Shown here one piece after another: positions 38,306 to 47,688 of a stretch of DNA of 64,000 bases. The position numbers were made by a program, and so were the translations under genes. The first letter of the stretch is position 1. Each line of letters opens with the position of its first letter. Under the pieces are notes generated by a model. It was given only the letters and a program-made list of their open reading frames with translations. It ran no database searches and had not been told where the DNA came from. Origin of the DNA: Shewanella yunxiaonensis (GTDB taxonomy: Bacteria > Pseudomonadota > Gammaproteobacteria > Enterobacterales > Shewanellaceae); NCBI RefSeq assembly GCF_018223345.1, contig NZ_CP073587.1:407001-471000 (forward strand). Reading direction: 5' to 3'.

Positions 38306-40444
38306 ATGGTAAAGGATTACGCAATTACGGATCCCCAAAAATTGGAACAGGAATTTCCGGAGTTCTCTATTCCACTGTCGGTATGGCTGGTGATGGCTTT
38401 TGCGTTGGTGTTCATTCTGATCGGCGGCTACCTGTTTAATTTTTATATTGAACAACGTGGACAGGAACGCTTTGAGTTTCAAACCCGGCTATTAAAAAAT
38501 GCCATCAGCGAGCGTATGCGCACCTATGAGCAGGTGTTACGGGGCGGGCTAGGGCTATTTATGTCTTCGAGTAATGGTGTCACCCGTGAGGAATGGCACC
38601 ATTACGTGCTTAATGCTCGTCTTAATGAGTTTTATCCTGGTATTCAAGGGTTGGGGTACAGTCAATTCATTACACAGGGCGAAATTCAGGGGATAGAAGC
38701 TGCCGCGCATACAGAAGGGGTGTCCGATTATGAGGTCTATCCCTCTGGCGCGCGACCACGCTACCTCGTCATTATCTATCTGGAGCCGTTTGATTGGCGT
38801 AATCGCCGCGCTTTAGGTTACGACATGTATGCTGAGCCGGTGAGGCGTAACGCTATCGATCGTGCCATAGCGACCGGCGAACCCTCCATTTCCGGAAAAA
38901 TTACCCTAGTGCAGGAAACGGGTCAGGATCAGCAATCCGGATTTGTCATGTACCTGCCATTATATCAAGTAGCAGACAATGGCCAGCGTGTCGCGCAGGG
39001 AATGATCTATGCGCCATTTCGAATGAATAATCTGATGGACGGCATTGCCGGCGACCATTTCTCTGCATTGCAATTAGAGATTTACGACGGGTTTCCAAAT
39101 GATGACAGTTCGCTGATGTTTCACAGTCGGCAACGACCAACAGAGGTTTTCTATCACAGTGAAGTTCCGTTAGATATTGGCGGTCATCAGTGGACATTGG
39201 TGACACGTAGCAGTAGTAGTTTTATCTCTTCCACGGAATCGCTTCAACGTGCGTTGTTAATAGCTTTTGGCGGTGTGTTTTGGGTATTGCTGTTTTATTT
39301 CCTATTGCATAACAGCAAAGCCCGCTTCAAGGAAATGCAGTTTTCGCGCGAGTTGCTGGCAAACGAAGAGCGCTTCCGTCTAGTGATAGAAGCTTCACCT
39401 TCCGCGTTGATAATAGTCAATCAAGAAGGCTTCATTACCTTGGTCAATGCCCATGCAGAACAGCTATTCAAGTATTCGCGCGAAGAAATGTTAGGGCAAA
39501 GCATCAATATGCTGCTACCAGAAGCGCAACGAGGCCAGCATAGTTACTACATGGCAGAGTATTTTCAACAGCCTATCGCCAAGAACATGTCGCGCCGGGA
39601 CGACCTTTACGGGCAGAGTAGTGATGGTGGATTAATTGCGGTTGAAATCGGCCTGACGCCCATCATGTTCAGTGATGGTGCCGCAGTGTTAGCCACTATC
39701 AATGACATTTCCATCAGGAAACAAGCTGAGCTCGAAAAATCGCGCCATACCGCAGAATTAGAGCGAATAAATAAGGAGCTGGACAGTTTTGCTTATATCG
39801 CTTCTCACGATCTCAAATCACCCCTTAGAGGAATTGAGCAGCTCTCTGACTGGCTGACAGAGGATTTGGCTGACAATGCCAGTGATTCAGTTCAGAAATA
39901 CTTGCAGTTGATCCGCAGTCGGGTGCAGCGAATGGAGTTATTGCTTGAGGGGTTGTTAGCATTCTCACGCGTAGGCAGAAAAGATGTGCAGCTAACTGCG
40001 ACCGATACGGCTAAATTGGTGCAGGAAGTGTTTTCTTTGGTGAATTTGCAACCGGATTTTCACTTGGAGATGACGACAAGTATGCCGGACATTGTCACTG
40101 CCAGAGTGCCGCTTGAGCTAATTTTCCGCAATCTGTTTAGCAATGCTATTAAGCATCACGATAAACACCAAGGTGTGATCAAGGTAAGTTGCGAAGAACG
40201 TGAACAGCAGTTTTGCTTTTGCGTAGAAGATGATGGCCCGGGAATTTTGCCAGAGTTTCACGATAAGGCTTTTGCAATTTTTCAGACATTACGTCCTCGG
40301 GATGAGGTGGAAGGGAGTGGATTAGGCCTATCTCTGGTGAAGAAGTGCGTAGAGGGCGTTGGTGGCCGAGTCTGGCTCAAATCCGAGGGGCGCGGGTGCC
40401 GATTTTACTTTACCTGGCCCAAGGTGATGAAGGCGCACCAATGA
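38306..40444 (+). CDS. Membrane hybrid-less sensor histidine kinase (CHASE-PAS-HisKA-HATPase)
   Basis: The 712-aa kinase begins with a membrane segment (about residues 25-47), a periplasmic CHASE domain (about 70-270, with YPGIQGLGYSQFI), a second membrane segment (about 313-333) and a cytoplasmic PAS domain (about 350-465, ERFRLVIEASPSALIIVN). The HisKA part has FAYIASHDLKSPLRG with the phosphorylated His (about 500), and the ATPase part has LFSNAIKHH, DDGPGILPE and GSGLGLSLVKK. It should autophosphorylate and pass phosphate to the receiver gene that overlaps its stop by four bases (ATGA). The small ligand sensed is unknown. 294 bases with no gene lie in front of it. Confidence 0.93.
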   Translation: MVKDYAITDPQKLEQEFPEFSIPLSVWLVMAFALVFILIGGYLFNFYIEQRGQERFEFQTRLLKNAISERMRTYEQVLRGGLGLFMSSSNGVTREEWHHYVLNARLNEFYPGIQGLGYSQFITQGEIQGIEAAAHTEGVSDYEVYPSGARPRYLVIIYLEPFDWRNRRALGYDMYAEPVRRNAIDRAIATGEPSISGKITLVQETGQDQQSGFVMYLPLYQVADNGQRVAQGMIYAPFRMNNLMDGIAGDHFSALQLEIYDGFPNDDSSLMFHSRQRPTEVFYHSEVPLDIGGHQWTLVTRSSSSFISSTESLQRALLIAFGGVFWVLLFYFLLHNSKARFKEMQFSRELLANEERFRLVIEASPSALIIVNQEGFITLVNAHAEQLFKYSREEMLGQSINMLLPEAQRGQHSYYMAEYFQQPIAKNMSRRDDLYGQSSDGGLIAVEIGLTPIMFSDGAAVLATINDISIRKQAELEKSRHTAELERINKELDSFAYIASHDLKSPLRGIEQLSDWLTEDLADNASDSVQKYLQLIRSRVQRMELLLEGLLAFSRVGRKDVQLTATDTAKLVQEVFSLVNLQPDFHLEMTTSMPDIVTARVPLELIFRNLFSNAIKHHDKHQGVIKVSCEEREQQFCFCVEDDGPGILPEFHDKAFAIFQTLRPRDEVEGSGLGLSLVKKCVEGVGGRVWLKSEGRGCRFYFTWPKVMKAHQ

Positions 40445-40902
40445 CCACTTTGCCATATAAAGACGTTTCTATCCTGCTAATTGATGACGACGATATTGAT
40501 CATATGGCGGTGGCGCGGGCGATGACGCAATTGCGCTTACTCAATCCATTAGTCCGCGCACGGGATGGTGTCGAAGCGCTTGAGTTGCTGCGCCAGCAAC
40601 GAGTGAAGTGTCCTTACCTGATTTTGCTGGATCTCAATATGCCACGAATGAATGGCATAGAGTTTCTTGAAGAATTGCGTCATGAGAAGGGGCTGTCGCA
40701 GTCAGTGGTCTTTGTGCTGACCACCTCAGCGGCAGATGAAGATAAGGTCGCGGCATATGAACATCATGTGGCCGGCTACATGGTAAAACACCACATTAAA
40801 GATGAGTTTTTAAGTATTTTCAATATGTTGGAAAATTATTGGCGGATTGTGGTATTGCCATGTGAGACGGGAGGTGATGACTATGGACCTGTTGCTGATT
40901 GA
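40441..40902 (+). CDS. Single-domain response regulator (CheY/Rcp1-like)
   Basis: A 153-aa stand-alone receiver. The acidic pocket is in LLIDDDDIDH, the phosphorylated Asp in LILLDLNMPRMNG (about residue 61), followed by VLTTSA (Thr/Ser) and the conserved Lys in YMVKHH. Extra residues at the end (about 25) look like an alpha-helical tail. The ATG overlaps the kinase stop (ATGA), and its own end overlaps the next gene by 20 bases. It is most like Rcp1-type regulators, which act by protein contacts, not DNA binding; it probably receives phosphate from the upstream kinase and passes it on. Confidence 0.92.
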   Translation: MTTLPYKDVSILLIDDDDIDHMAVARAMTQLRLLNPLVRARDGVEALELLRQQRVKCPYLILLDLNMPRMNGIEFLEELRHEKGLSQSVVFVLTTSAADEDKVAAYEHHVAGYMVKHHIKDEFLSIFNMLENYWRIVVLPCETGGDDYGPVAD

Positions 40903-42616
40903 TGACGATGAAATCGACAGAACTGCCATTGTCAGAGCGCTCGCTGGTTCAGATACCCACTTCAGTGTTGTTGAAGCTAACTGCGCCCGAGAGGGATTAG
41001 CCTGCGTTCGTCAACAACGCTTTGACGGCATCCTTCTGGACTATCGGTTACCAGATGCTGATGGCTTGGCGCTGTTACACAATCTGCATGCCGCCGTAAG
41101 CGATACCACGGCAGTTGTGATGATTTCTCGCTATGAGGATGAAAATCTCGCTGACCGTTGTATCGAGATGGGCGCTCAGGACTTCTTGTTGAAAGATGAG
41201 GTAAACACCCGAAGGTTAACTCGTGCCATTCGTCTAGCGAAACAACGTGCCAGCATGAGCCGAGCACTGCAAAGAACCCATGAGCGTTTGCGTGATCTGG
41301 CTGAACATGACTCTTTGACCGAATTGCTCAATCGTTACGGATTTGAGATTAGTCTGAGTCAACAGTTGGCCAATGCCCGTACCCGCAATACTGAACTCGC
41401 GTTAATCTTGTTAGATCTGGACGATTTCAAAGAAGTTAATGATACCCACGGGCATCAGATGGGGGATCGTTTATTAGTCCAAGTAGCCGAGCGGTTACAG
41501 CAGATGGTCCCTGCGCAATATCAATTGGCCCGAATTGGCGGTGACGAGTTTGTGGTGTTGTTATCCGGTATCGAAGTGTTACACGGTGCAGCGCAATTGG
41601 CGAATGAGCTGTTAGACGTTTTGCGTCCGGTGTTTTATATCGATAAACAACCGTTATTTATTGGGGCATGTGCCGGTATCGCCAGTTATGGCGATAAAGC
41701 TTCCGACAGTTATCAACTGCTTAAGTGTGCCGATATTGCACTTCATAAAGCCAAACAATTGGGCCGCAGCCAACTGCAATTTTATTCAGAAGCATTAGAT
41801 GCCGCTGTTCGCCAACGTCACTATATCGCAACCGGCTTACGGTCAGCGCTGGAGCAACAGCAGTTTCAATTATTTTATCAGGGGAAATTTAATGCTGGCA
41901 GTGGTGAACTGGAAGGCATGGAAGCGCTGATACGCTGGCAACATCCGCAGGATGGCCTGATTGCTCCAGATTGCTTTTTACCTGTCGCCGAAGCATTAGG
42001 GATGATGGATGCTATTTGTGAATGGGTATTGCTAACGGCTTGCAAGCAAACACAGCAGTGGCAACAACTTTTGCAGGGGACTGCGCGCAAGCTGACCGTT
42101 GCCGTGAATTTATCGGCCTCACAAAATCTGCGCGATAAGTTATTAGCGCAGGTGCAGTCCGCGATCGCTGAGAGTGGATTAGCGCCAGCGTTATTGGAGT
42201 TGGAGATTACTGAAAACGCGTTGATTGAAGAACCTGCAAAACTCGCAAAAGTACTGGAACAGGTTGCGGCAATGGGGGTGACATTGTCGCTGGATGATTT
42301 CGGTACTGGCTTTTCATCATTGGAGCATATTAAAGACTTTCCGATCAATATCCTGAAAATTGATAAAAGTTTTGTTTGTGGTATTGAGCAAGATGAGCGC
42401 TCCAGACGGTTGTTGGCGGCATTGATTAACTTTGCTAACGGCTTTGATGTGATGTCGGTGGCTGAAGGTGTGGAAACTGAAGCTCAGGCCAATTTTTGCC
42501 GAGATCATGGCTGTTATCTGTTACAGGGTTATCTCTACTGCAAACCGATGCCAGCCGCAGCATTTTATCAACAGCATATCGAACCTCTGTTGAAGGCCGC
42601 GTCCGTTGATCACTAG
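40883..42616 (+). CDS. Response regulator with GGDEF and EAL domains
   Basis: The 577-aa product has an N-terminal receiver (residues 1-120, LLLIDDDEID and the Asp in GILLDYRLPD), a GGDEF domain (about 150-310, active-site RIGGDEFVV) and an EAL domain (about 320-570, EALIRW, ELEITENAL, DDFGTGFSSL, KIDKSF, EGVET, QGYLYCKP). All catalytic EAL residues appear present, so it should hydrolyse c-di-GMP; the GGDEF motif is intact too, but no RxxD inhibitory site lies before it. ATG 40883 fits with GGGAGG 8 bases upstream; ATG 40877 is close by. It is the output end of this three-gene system. Confidence 0.93.
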   Translation: MDLLLIDDDEIDRTAIVRALAGSDTHFSVVEANCAREGLACVRQQRFDGILLDYRLPDADGLALLHNLHAAVSDTTAVVMISRYEDENLADRCIEMGAQDFLLKDEVNTRRLTRAIRLAKQRASMSRALQRTHERLRDLAEHDSLTELLNRYGFEISLSQQLANARTRNTELALILLDLDDFKEVNDTHGHQMGDRLLVQVAERLQQMVPAQYQLARIGGDEFVVLLSGIEVLHGAAQLANELLDVLRPVFYIDKQPLFIGACAGIASYGDKASDSYQLLKCADIALHKAKQLGRSQLQFYSEALDAAVRQRHYIATGLRSALEQQQFQLFYQGKFNAGSGELEGMEALIRWQHPQDGLIAPDCFLPVAEALGMMDAICEWVLLTACKQTQQWQQLLQGTARKLTVAVNLSASQNLRDKLLAQVQSAIAESGLAPALLELEITENALIEEPAKLAKVLEQVAAMGVTLSLDDFGTGFSSLEHIKDFPINILKIDKSFVCGIEQDERSRRLLAALINFANGFDVMSVAEGVETEAQANFCRDHGCYLLQGYLYCKPMPAAAFYQQHIEPLLKAASVDH

Positions 42617-42650
42617 GCGACAATCTCTTTTACTGGCGATATAGAACAAA

Positions 42651-42679
42651 ACCCGCCATCCGCATAGCGGATGACGGGT
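42651..42679 (+). terminator. Stem-loop after the GGDEF-EAL gene
   Basis: ACCCGccATCCGC (42651-42662 region) pairs with GCGGATgaCGGGT (up to 42679), a GC-rich stem with one mismatched spot. No T run follows; it may be a weak or Rho-linked terminator. Confidence 0.5.
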
Positions 42680-42802
42680 CAAGATTCAGGCACGGCTGAA
42701 AGTCTATCAAAGATCATAAAAGTGGCCTTCCTGGCAGCACCTTGATCTCATTAAATTGTTATTATTATTTATCGTCGTTTTTATTTTAATTCATTGAAAA
42801 TA

Positions 42803-43501
42803 TTAGAATTCAAATTCGTAAGTATAACCCAGTACGAATTTGACATCGTCGCCTGGCAGATCGGTGTCTGCTAATTTGAAGGACACGGCGCCGATACTGG
42901 TATCTTTGGTGACAGATACGTTGTATTCAGAGTAGTTATCTACACCATACCAGCTGGTGATAACGTCACCGGTAGAGTAAGCGTAATAAGCGCCCAGTGT
43001 AATACTGTCAGCCAGAGGGTAGCTGGCAGCAACGTGGTAGTAAGTGTAATCTTTGTCATCCAGGCCATCGGCAGCAACATCGCTACCAGCGGTAACGAAT
43101 TTAGCCACACCGAATTCCAACCATTTCCAGGTCAGTGAGCCGTAGAGTTCACCAAAATCGATGGAACCGGAAGCGTCTGGATATCCGTAGTACAGATAAC
43201 CAACATCGTAGCTCCAGTCATCATTGATGGAATTAGAGAAGCCGCCATAGATGTCCATCTCGTAAGTGGTGTCGCCATCATCACCAAAGTCGACGTTAGA
43301 ACCCCAAGTACCGATGTAAAAACCAGACTCGTGAGCGTAATCAATGCCACCCTGTACGGCTGCACCATTAGCAGTCTGAGTAACACCACGCCACAAATAG
43401 TTTGAGGTAGCACCGATATTTCCGGTTACGGTCGCCTGACTCATTGGTGCGATTAACATTAGACCAGCTAGTGTTCCCAACGACAGCAGTGTTTTTTTCA
43501 T
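42803..43501 (-). CDS. TorF-family putative outer-membrane porin
   Basis: The 232-aa protein starts with a signal peptide (residues 1-24, ending MSQAT) followed by the family motif SNYLWRGVTQT. The rest has alternating aromatic/hydrophobic strands and ends in Phe (TYEFEF), typical of outer-membrane beta-barrels. TorF proteins are proposed small porins, often next to genes for trimethylamine oxide or other respiration; the substrate here is unknown. I start at the second ATG (43501), which has GGGG about 6 bases upstream; the first is only two codons earlier. Confidence 0.88.
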   Translation of the reverse strand: MKKTLLSLGTLAGLMLIAPMSQATVTGNIGATSNYLWRGVTQTANGAAVQGGIDYAHESGFYIGTWGSNVDFGDDGDTTYEMDIYGGFSNSINDDWSYDVGYLYYGYPDASGSIDFGELYGSLTWKWLEFGVAKFVTAGSDVAADGLDDKDYTYYHVAASYPLADSITLGAYYAYSTGDVITSWYGVDNYSEYNVSVTKDTSIGAVSFKLADTDLPGDDVKFVLGYTYEFEF

Positions 43502-43736
43502 TCTCATCCCCTTTTCCCTTTTTTAAAGTTGCCGGAGATCCGGAAATTGGCCGGAACGTCGGCTTTTCATTTTGTTGAGTAAATCCGTGGAGTGTAGAGC
43601 TAAAGCCGTGCCAAAAGTAAATCTTTATTTTTTACATAAGCTTAACGAATTCATGCCGTATATACGAACAATTGTGTGCATCAATTTGGCACCATATGCA
43701 CAGAATTGGTGCAGTATGATTGATGGCTAACCTAAT

Positions 43737-43763
43737 AAAAACGCCTCATAAAGAGGCGTTTTT
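43737..43763 (-). terminator. Terminator of the HU gene
   Basis: AAAAACGCCTC (43737-43747), 5-base loop, GAGGCGTTTTT (43753-43763): an 11-bp stem with T runs on both ends, just past the HU stop. Confidence 0.92.
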
Positions 43764-43779
43764 ATTGGCAAACTGAATT

Positions 43780-44052
43780 TCAGTTCACGCTGTCTTTTAA
43801 TGCTTTGCCAGCTTTGAATTTAGGCACAGTGGCTTCAGCAATTTGAATTTCCTGACCTGTCAGAGGATTACGACCTGTTCTGGCAGCGCGAGTTGATGTT
43901 TCAAAAGAGCCAAACCCCACAATAGATACTTTATCACCGGCTTTGAGTGCTTCTGTTACTGCAGATTCTAAGGACTTAAGTGCCAGAGTGGCTTCAGCTT
44001 TTGTAAGTTCAGCTTTCTCTGCCATGTTGGCAATGAGTTCAGTTTTATTCAT
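43780..44052 (-). CDS. HU-family DNA-binding protein
   Basis: A 90-aa nucleoid protein of the HU type that bends and wraps DNA as a dimer. The N-terminal half is the helical dimer part ([20 protein letters not shown]). The beta-arm holds the conserved GFGSFE and [12 protein letters not shown] with the proline (residue about 63) that inserts into DNA, and [15 protein letters not shown] ends the protein. Very close to HupA/HupB of E. coli; I cannot say which of the two without a tree. Strong terminator after it; a single gene. Confidence 0.95.
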   Translation of the reverse strand: MNKTELIANMAEKAELTKAEATLALKSLESAVTEALKAGDKVSIVGFGSFETSTRAARTGRNPLTGQEIQIAEATVPKFKAGKALKDSVN

Positions 44053-44250
44053 TTTTATACTCTCTTCTCTTTTCTTTCCGTAGATATTGTTATAGCCATG
44101 TTAACTTGCCACAAGGCGCAGGCTAATGAAAGTGAATTTTCCATTTTTGCTGTGGACGTCTTGTAACTGCGTCACTTCGCTTGGTTTAACTAATATGAAT
44201 GGTGCCAGCGGTCGTTAGGAAACATGCTGTCTTTATCTTAAGCGCCGCCA

Positions 44251-44556
44251 TCAGTGATTGCGCATCTCTTCGCACACATATCCCTGGCGTCGAGAATCAA
44301 AGCGACAACCACCTCCACATTCCCAAGGCGAATTTTCATATTTCGCTGATTGAGTTGTCGCGTATTCCCGACATTGTTGATAGCTCGTAAATCCTTCCTT
44401 TTTGAGATAGTTAGCTGAACCAAAACCGTGGTGATAGACAAATGCGGTCCAGGTGTCGGGGATCGTTTCCTGGGAATTTTGGTTAATCCAGAAAATTGCA
44501 CTGGCAAATGCAGCAAAGAGCGCAATGGTCAAAATAATCGGTGCGGATAGTTTCAC
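44251..44556 (-). CDS. Small membrane-anchored cysteine-containing protein
   Basis: Unrecognised 101-aa protein. Residues 6-26 (PIILTIALFAAFASAIFWI) form one membrane segment or uncut signal; the remaining about 75 residues are polar and carry four cysteines (QQCREY, WECGGGCRF, YVCEEM) that could form two disulfides outside the membrane. The start is GTG at 44556 with GGAGAA 7-8 bases upstream. No neighbour points to a role. Codon usage and start signal look real. Confidence 0.65.
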   Translation of the reverse strand: MKLSAPIILTIALFAAFASAIFWINQNSQETIPDTWTAFVYHHGFGSANYLKKEGFTSYQQCREYATTQSAKYENSPWECGGGCRFDSRRQGYVCEEMRNH

Positions 44557-44753
44557 AGAAGCTTCTCCAGATAAGTATACGCAAGGAACGCTGTAAAAAA
44601 TGATAAAGTTTACTTAATCTTGGAACTAGGGGTTAAATGTAATATCCAATCTTTTGGAATAAGTTTTGAGTAATTCGTAACATCAGAGGGTCACCGGGTT
44701 CTCGTTAGATCGACGATCTGCGGCGATCTCCTGCTGCCGACAAGGAGGCAAAC

Positions 44754-45302
44754 ATGAAAATTGGCTATCTGTTATTTGCAGGCATGCTCGGTGTTATGAG
44801 TACCGGTTGTGCTGTCGCAACGGAAGAAGCGGCTGACGCGGCTGCGGCGAACCCGATAACGACTGTTGGAAAAGTTAAAATTGAATGGCAGAACCCGGAT
44901 AAGTATCGCGATATACGCACGGCTTCAGAACTGCAGAAACGGTTTCAACAACGAATGTTTGAAAGTTTGACTAAGGCACTTGATCAGGCTTCAAGCAAAG
45001 TTCTGAAAGATAAAGAAAAGCTTGAGTTAGTGGTGACTGATGTCGATTTGGCCGGGGATTTACGTCCGACCTTTGGTAAAGCCGCCGTCAGTGAAATTCG
45101 TGTTGTCAAAGATATCTATCCACCACAAATTAACTTCACTTACCGGGTACTGGATGGTGATCAGGTGATTATGGTGGGATCTGAGAAATTGCATGATCTT
45201 ATGTTTATGAATCGTATCTACGCCAACGATAATACGACCTTCAGATATGAAGAAGGTATGCTCAAAGACTGGTTTAATAAAACCGTCGCTCCCAAATTGT
45301 AA
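44754..45302 (+). CDS. DUF3016-family lipoprotein
   Basis: A 182-aa envelope protein. The N-terminus is a lipoprotein signal (MSTGC, lipid on Cys19). After it come a low-complexity acidic/Ala linker and a domain of about 140 residues with KIEWQNPDKYRDI, the mark of the DUF3016 family known from Shewanella and relatives, function unknown. ACAAGGAGG lies 7 bases before ATG, a near-perfect Shine-Dalgarno, so expression is probably good. A terminator follows at 45335. Confidence 0.82.
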   Translation: MKIGYLLFAGMLGVMSTGCAVATEEAADAAAANPITTVGKVKIEWQNPDKYRDIRTASELQKRFQQRMFESLTKALDQASSKVLKDKEKLELVVTDVDLAGDLRPTFGKAAVSEIRVVKDIYPPQINFTYRVLDGDQVIMVGSEKLHDLMFMNRIYANDNTTFRYEEGMLKDWFNKTVAPKL

Positions 45303-45334
45303 TTGCCTCGGGCAAATCGCAATTCATCTCTGTA

Positions 45335-45375
45335 ACAGGCAAAATTCATCAAAAGATGAGTTTTGCCTGTTTCTT
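45335..45375 (+). terminator. Terminator after the DUF3016 gene
   Basis: ACAGGCAAAA (45335-45344) pairs with TTTTGCCTGT (45361-45370), with an inner CATC/GATG pair, and is followed by TTCTTT. Confidence 0.85.
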
Positions 45376-45532
45376 TGCTAGTAAACCAACACTCGTCTGT
45401 GATTATGCCGGATTAGCGCAAATATTCGCTCAAAGGCTCGGATAACCGTCATTGCACCGGGCGCGGTTACTTTTAGCATTTCAGTGAAAAACAGTGGCAC
45501 TTGGCGAACGGCTTCAAAAATGGCCTAAGTAA

Positions 45533-45847
45533 TTACTGACGACGCTGTTCCTTAAACAAGGACAATGTTTGCAATAAAATGGCGAGTTGCTTGACCACAT
45601 GTTCCAGATCTTCCTGAGACGGTGCTTTGTCCTCTTCCAGTTCTGCCACCGCTTCAGCCAATTCCTGTACATAGGGTAAAAAACGCGTACTGGAGGTGCT
45701 AAATCCCTGTTCATTAGTGAAAATCTGGGCAAATTTTGCATGCCCTTGTTGTTGCAGCTGATCAAGACCGTTATCAGCATCTACTGCCTGCCGGTAAGCG
45801 AGCTGCAAGTTGGTCTTCAGTTGCGCTATGACCTTGGTATATGGCAT
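45533..45847 (-). CDS. Conserved-looking unknown protein, 104 aa, helical
   Basis: I do not recognise this protein. It has no signal peptide or membrane segment, is rich in Leu, Gln, Ala and Glu and looks all-helical, perhaps with coiled coils (residues 5-30 and 60-100). ATG 45847 has AAAGGGA about 7 bases upstream; the frame stays open far upstream, but that part lies antisense to the TraB/GumN gene and is not coding. It is divergent from that gene, with only 44 bases between the starts, so they share a short promoter region. Confidence 0.7.
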   Translation of the reverse strand: MPYTKVIAQLKTNLQLAYRQAVDADNGLDQLQQQGHAKFAQIFTNEQGFSTSSTRFLPYVQELAEAVAELEEDKAPSQEDLEHVVKQLAILLQTLSLFKEQRRQ

Positions 45848-45891
45848 AACGGATCCCTTTAGTAAATTTATGGGAATTATAAGGAACCCCA

Positions 45892-46770
45892 ATGGTGTCA
45901 ACAAGCCGCTGGATAGGATTGCTATGGGGTTTTGCCCTATTTTTGAACACAGCGTATGCCGCTGCACCGCCTTTGACGCCATTATTTTACCAAGTGGAGT
46001 TACAGGGAAAGACGGCTTGGATTCTGGGTTCTTTTCATGTGGGGAAGGCCAACTTTTACCCGCTGCCACCACCGATAATGCGCGCCTTTCAGCAATCCTC
46101 TGCGTTGGTACTTGAGGCCGATGTTCGTGATCCCAAAATCTCTCAATGGGTTGCGCAATATGGGATGCAACCTGCTGAGGCTGATGCCCCGACCCGCAAG
46201 CTATTGGATGCATACTGTCAGCCATTAGGGATCTGTCAGCAGCTTGCGCAGTTTTCACCTTGGCTACAATCAATTCAAATCAGTATGTTGCGTTTTACTC
46301 AAATGGGGTTGTCGCCCCAATTTGGTGTTGAACAGCAACTATTGACTCTTAATGGTGCGCGGCCGTTGTTGGAATTAGAGAGTACTCGCAGCCAACTGGC
46401 GATGTTGTCTAGTTTTGATATGGATATTCAGTGGGCAATGGTCAGAGACAGTATTGAAGCTCCGGATACGGATATTCAGGCTTTGGTAGATGCCTGGCGC
46501 CGTGGTGATGAAGCCACCATTGCTAAATTAATGCGCCAACAGCTGGAAACCGAAGGTGGATACCAGATGCTGGACAAAATGCTCTGGCAGCGTAATCGCC
46601 AGATGGCTGAGCGTTTGCAGCAACTGTTAGCACAGCAATCACAGCCACTGTTTGTGGCCGTTGGTAGCGGTCATCTTGCCGGAGATCGCAGCTTGCTGCA
46701 GTATCTGCGACAGGCAGGCGCTAACATACGTAATTGCTGGCAGCAACCATGCGATATTAGTGCAAACTAA
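45892..46770 (+). CDS. TraB/GumN-family protein
   Basis: The 292-aa protein starts with a signal peptide (residues 1-24, ending AYAAA). The GSFHVGK motif (about 46-52), LVLEADVRD (about 72) and the C-terminal VAVGSGHLAGDRSLLQYL are the family's conserved sites. Members are proposed metal-dependent peptidase-like (Tiki/TraB clan) proteins; GumN itself has no known activity. The mature protein should be periplasmic or exported. Its stop abuts the stop of cmoM on the other strand with no base between. Confidence 0.88.
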   Translation: MVSTSRWIGLLWGFALFLNTAYAAAPPLTPLFYQVELQGKTAWILGSFHVGKANFYPLPPPIMRAFQQSSALVLEADVRDPKISQWVAQYGMQPAEADAPTRKLLDAYCQPLGICQQLAQFSPWLQSIQISMLRFTQMGLSPQFGVEQQLLTLNGARPLLELESTRSQLAMLSSFDMDIQWAMVRDSIEAPDTDIQALVDAWRRGDEATIAKLMRQQLETEGGYQMLDKMLWQRNRQMAERLQQLLAQQSQPLFVAVGSGHLAGDRSLLQYLRQAGANIRNCWQQPCDISAN

Positions 46771-47538
46771 TCAGTGTTTGTGGCCGATAAAATGGATATA
46801 ACGTCCTAACGACAGATAAGGTTCACGCCGGGAGTATTCGAGTTCAATATCGATCAACTGGCGTTCATCATAGTTATCAGGCATCCGTTTGTTCATATAG
46901 TCGTGAATGACACGCACACCGGATGCGCACCGTAACGTCAATGACCACTCATCGAACCATTTCCGGACCGTCGGGATTTCCAGCGGATGTTCTGGGCTCA
47001 GACGATTTTTCTTTTTGGATTTAAGGCCGTTGCGCACATAGTCAAAATTACCGGCGGTGAGTGCATGGAAGCGCATCGCTTCCTTGTTGTAAAACATCAG
47101 CGAGAACAAACCGCTGGGTTGCAACAGCGTCAGCAATTGTTGCAAGGTATCCTTGGCGTCCGCTAGCCATTCAGCGACAGCATGACAGAGAATGAGATCA
47201 AACTGGCCCAGCTCTTCCGCTTTCAACTCTTGAATGGGCGCGTGAACCAGTGAAATATCCACAGCGGATGGCTCTGCATCAATCAATTGCTGTGCTTGCT
47301 GTAACATCGCTTCTGAGATATCGCATAGCACTACCTGATGACCCAGCTGTGCGAGCTTCAAACTGAAATAACCAAAGCCGCCGCCAGCATCCAGAATACG
47401 CAGGGGCTTTTGGCCCAATAATGGTAGTTGCTCCTGCAAATCACGCCAAAGCACTGCCATCCGGATATCACCTTTGGTGGTGCCGTAAATGTTATGGGCA
47501 AATTTTTGCGCCAGTTTATCGAAGTTCTTGTCCTGCAC
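46771..47538 (-). CDS. cmoM: tRNA 5-carboxymethoxyuridine methyltransferase CmoM
   Basis: CmoM adds a methyl group to cmo5U34 of some tRNAs using S-adenosylmethionine, giving mcmo5U. SAM motif I is ILDAGGGFGYFS (about residue 49). Other family segments are QKFAHNIYGTTKGD near the N-terminus, LCHAVAEWL (about 118), SLMFYN and GVRVIHDYM (about 205). I take GTG 47538, which gives the QDKNFDKLAQKF start like E. coli QDRNFDDIAEKF; the frame is open 20 codons more, without family likeness. The product is 255 aa (E. coli 261). Confidence 0.93.
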   Translation of the reverse strand: MQDKNFDKLAQKFAHNIYGTTKGDIRMAVLWRDLQEQLPLLGQKPLRILDAGGGFGYFSLKLAQLGHQVVLCDISEAMLQQAQQLIDAEPSAVDISLVHAPIQELKAEELGQFDLILCHAVAEWLADAKDTLQQLLTLLQPSGLFSLMFYNKEAMRFHALTAGNFDYVRNGLKSKKKNRLSPEHPLEIPTVRKWFDEWSLTLRCASGVRVIHDYMNKRMPDNYDERQLIDIELEYSRREPYLSLGRYIHFIGHKH

Positions 47539-47688
47539 GACGGAATAACTTAGGGTGTGGAAAGTGCATAGTGTCTCATACTCAAAGATCATTGGCACTG
47601 GTTACCGTTGCTGAACGTGAATTCGTACTAAGACCTGAAGCAAAGTATGGTTATAATACTCATCTGTGTGAAATAGGAGTGGTAGACG

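Noticed and set aside
45848..46273. Upstream part of the long minus-strand ORF before the 104-aa gene
   Set aside because: It is antisense to the TraB/GumN gene and has shadow-like composition; the real start at 45847 has its own Shine-Dalgarno.
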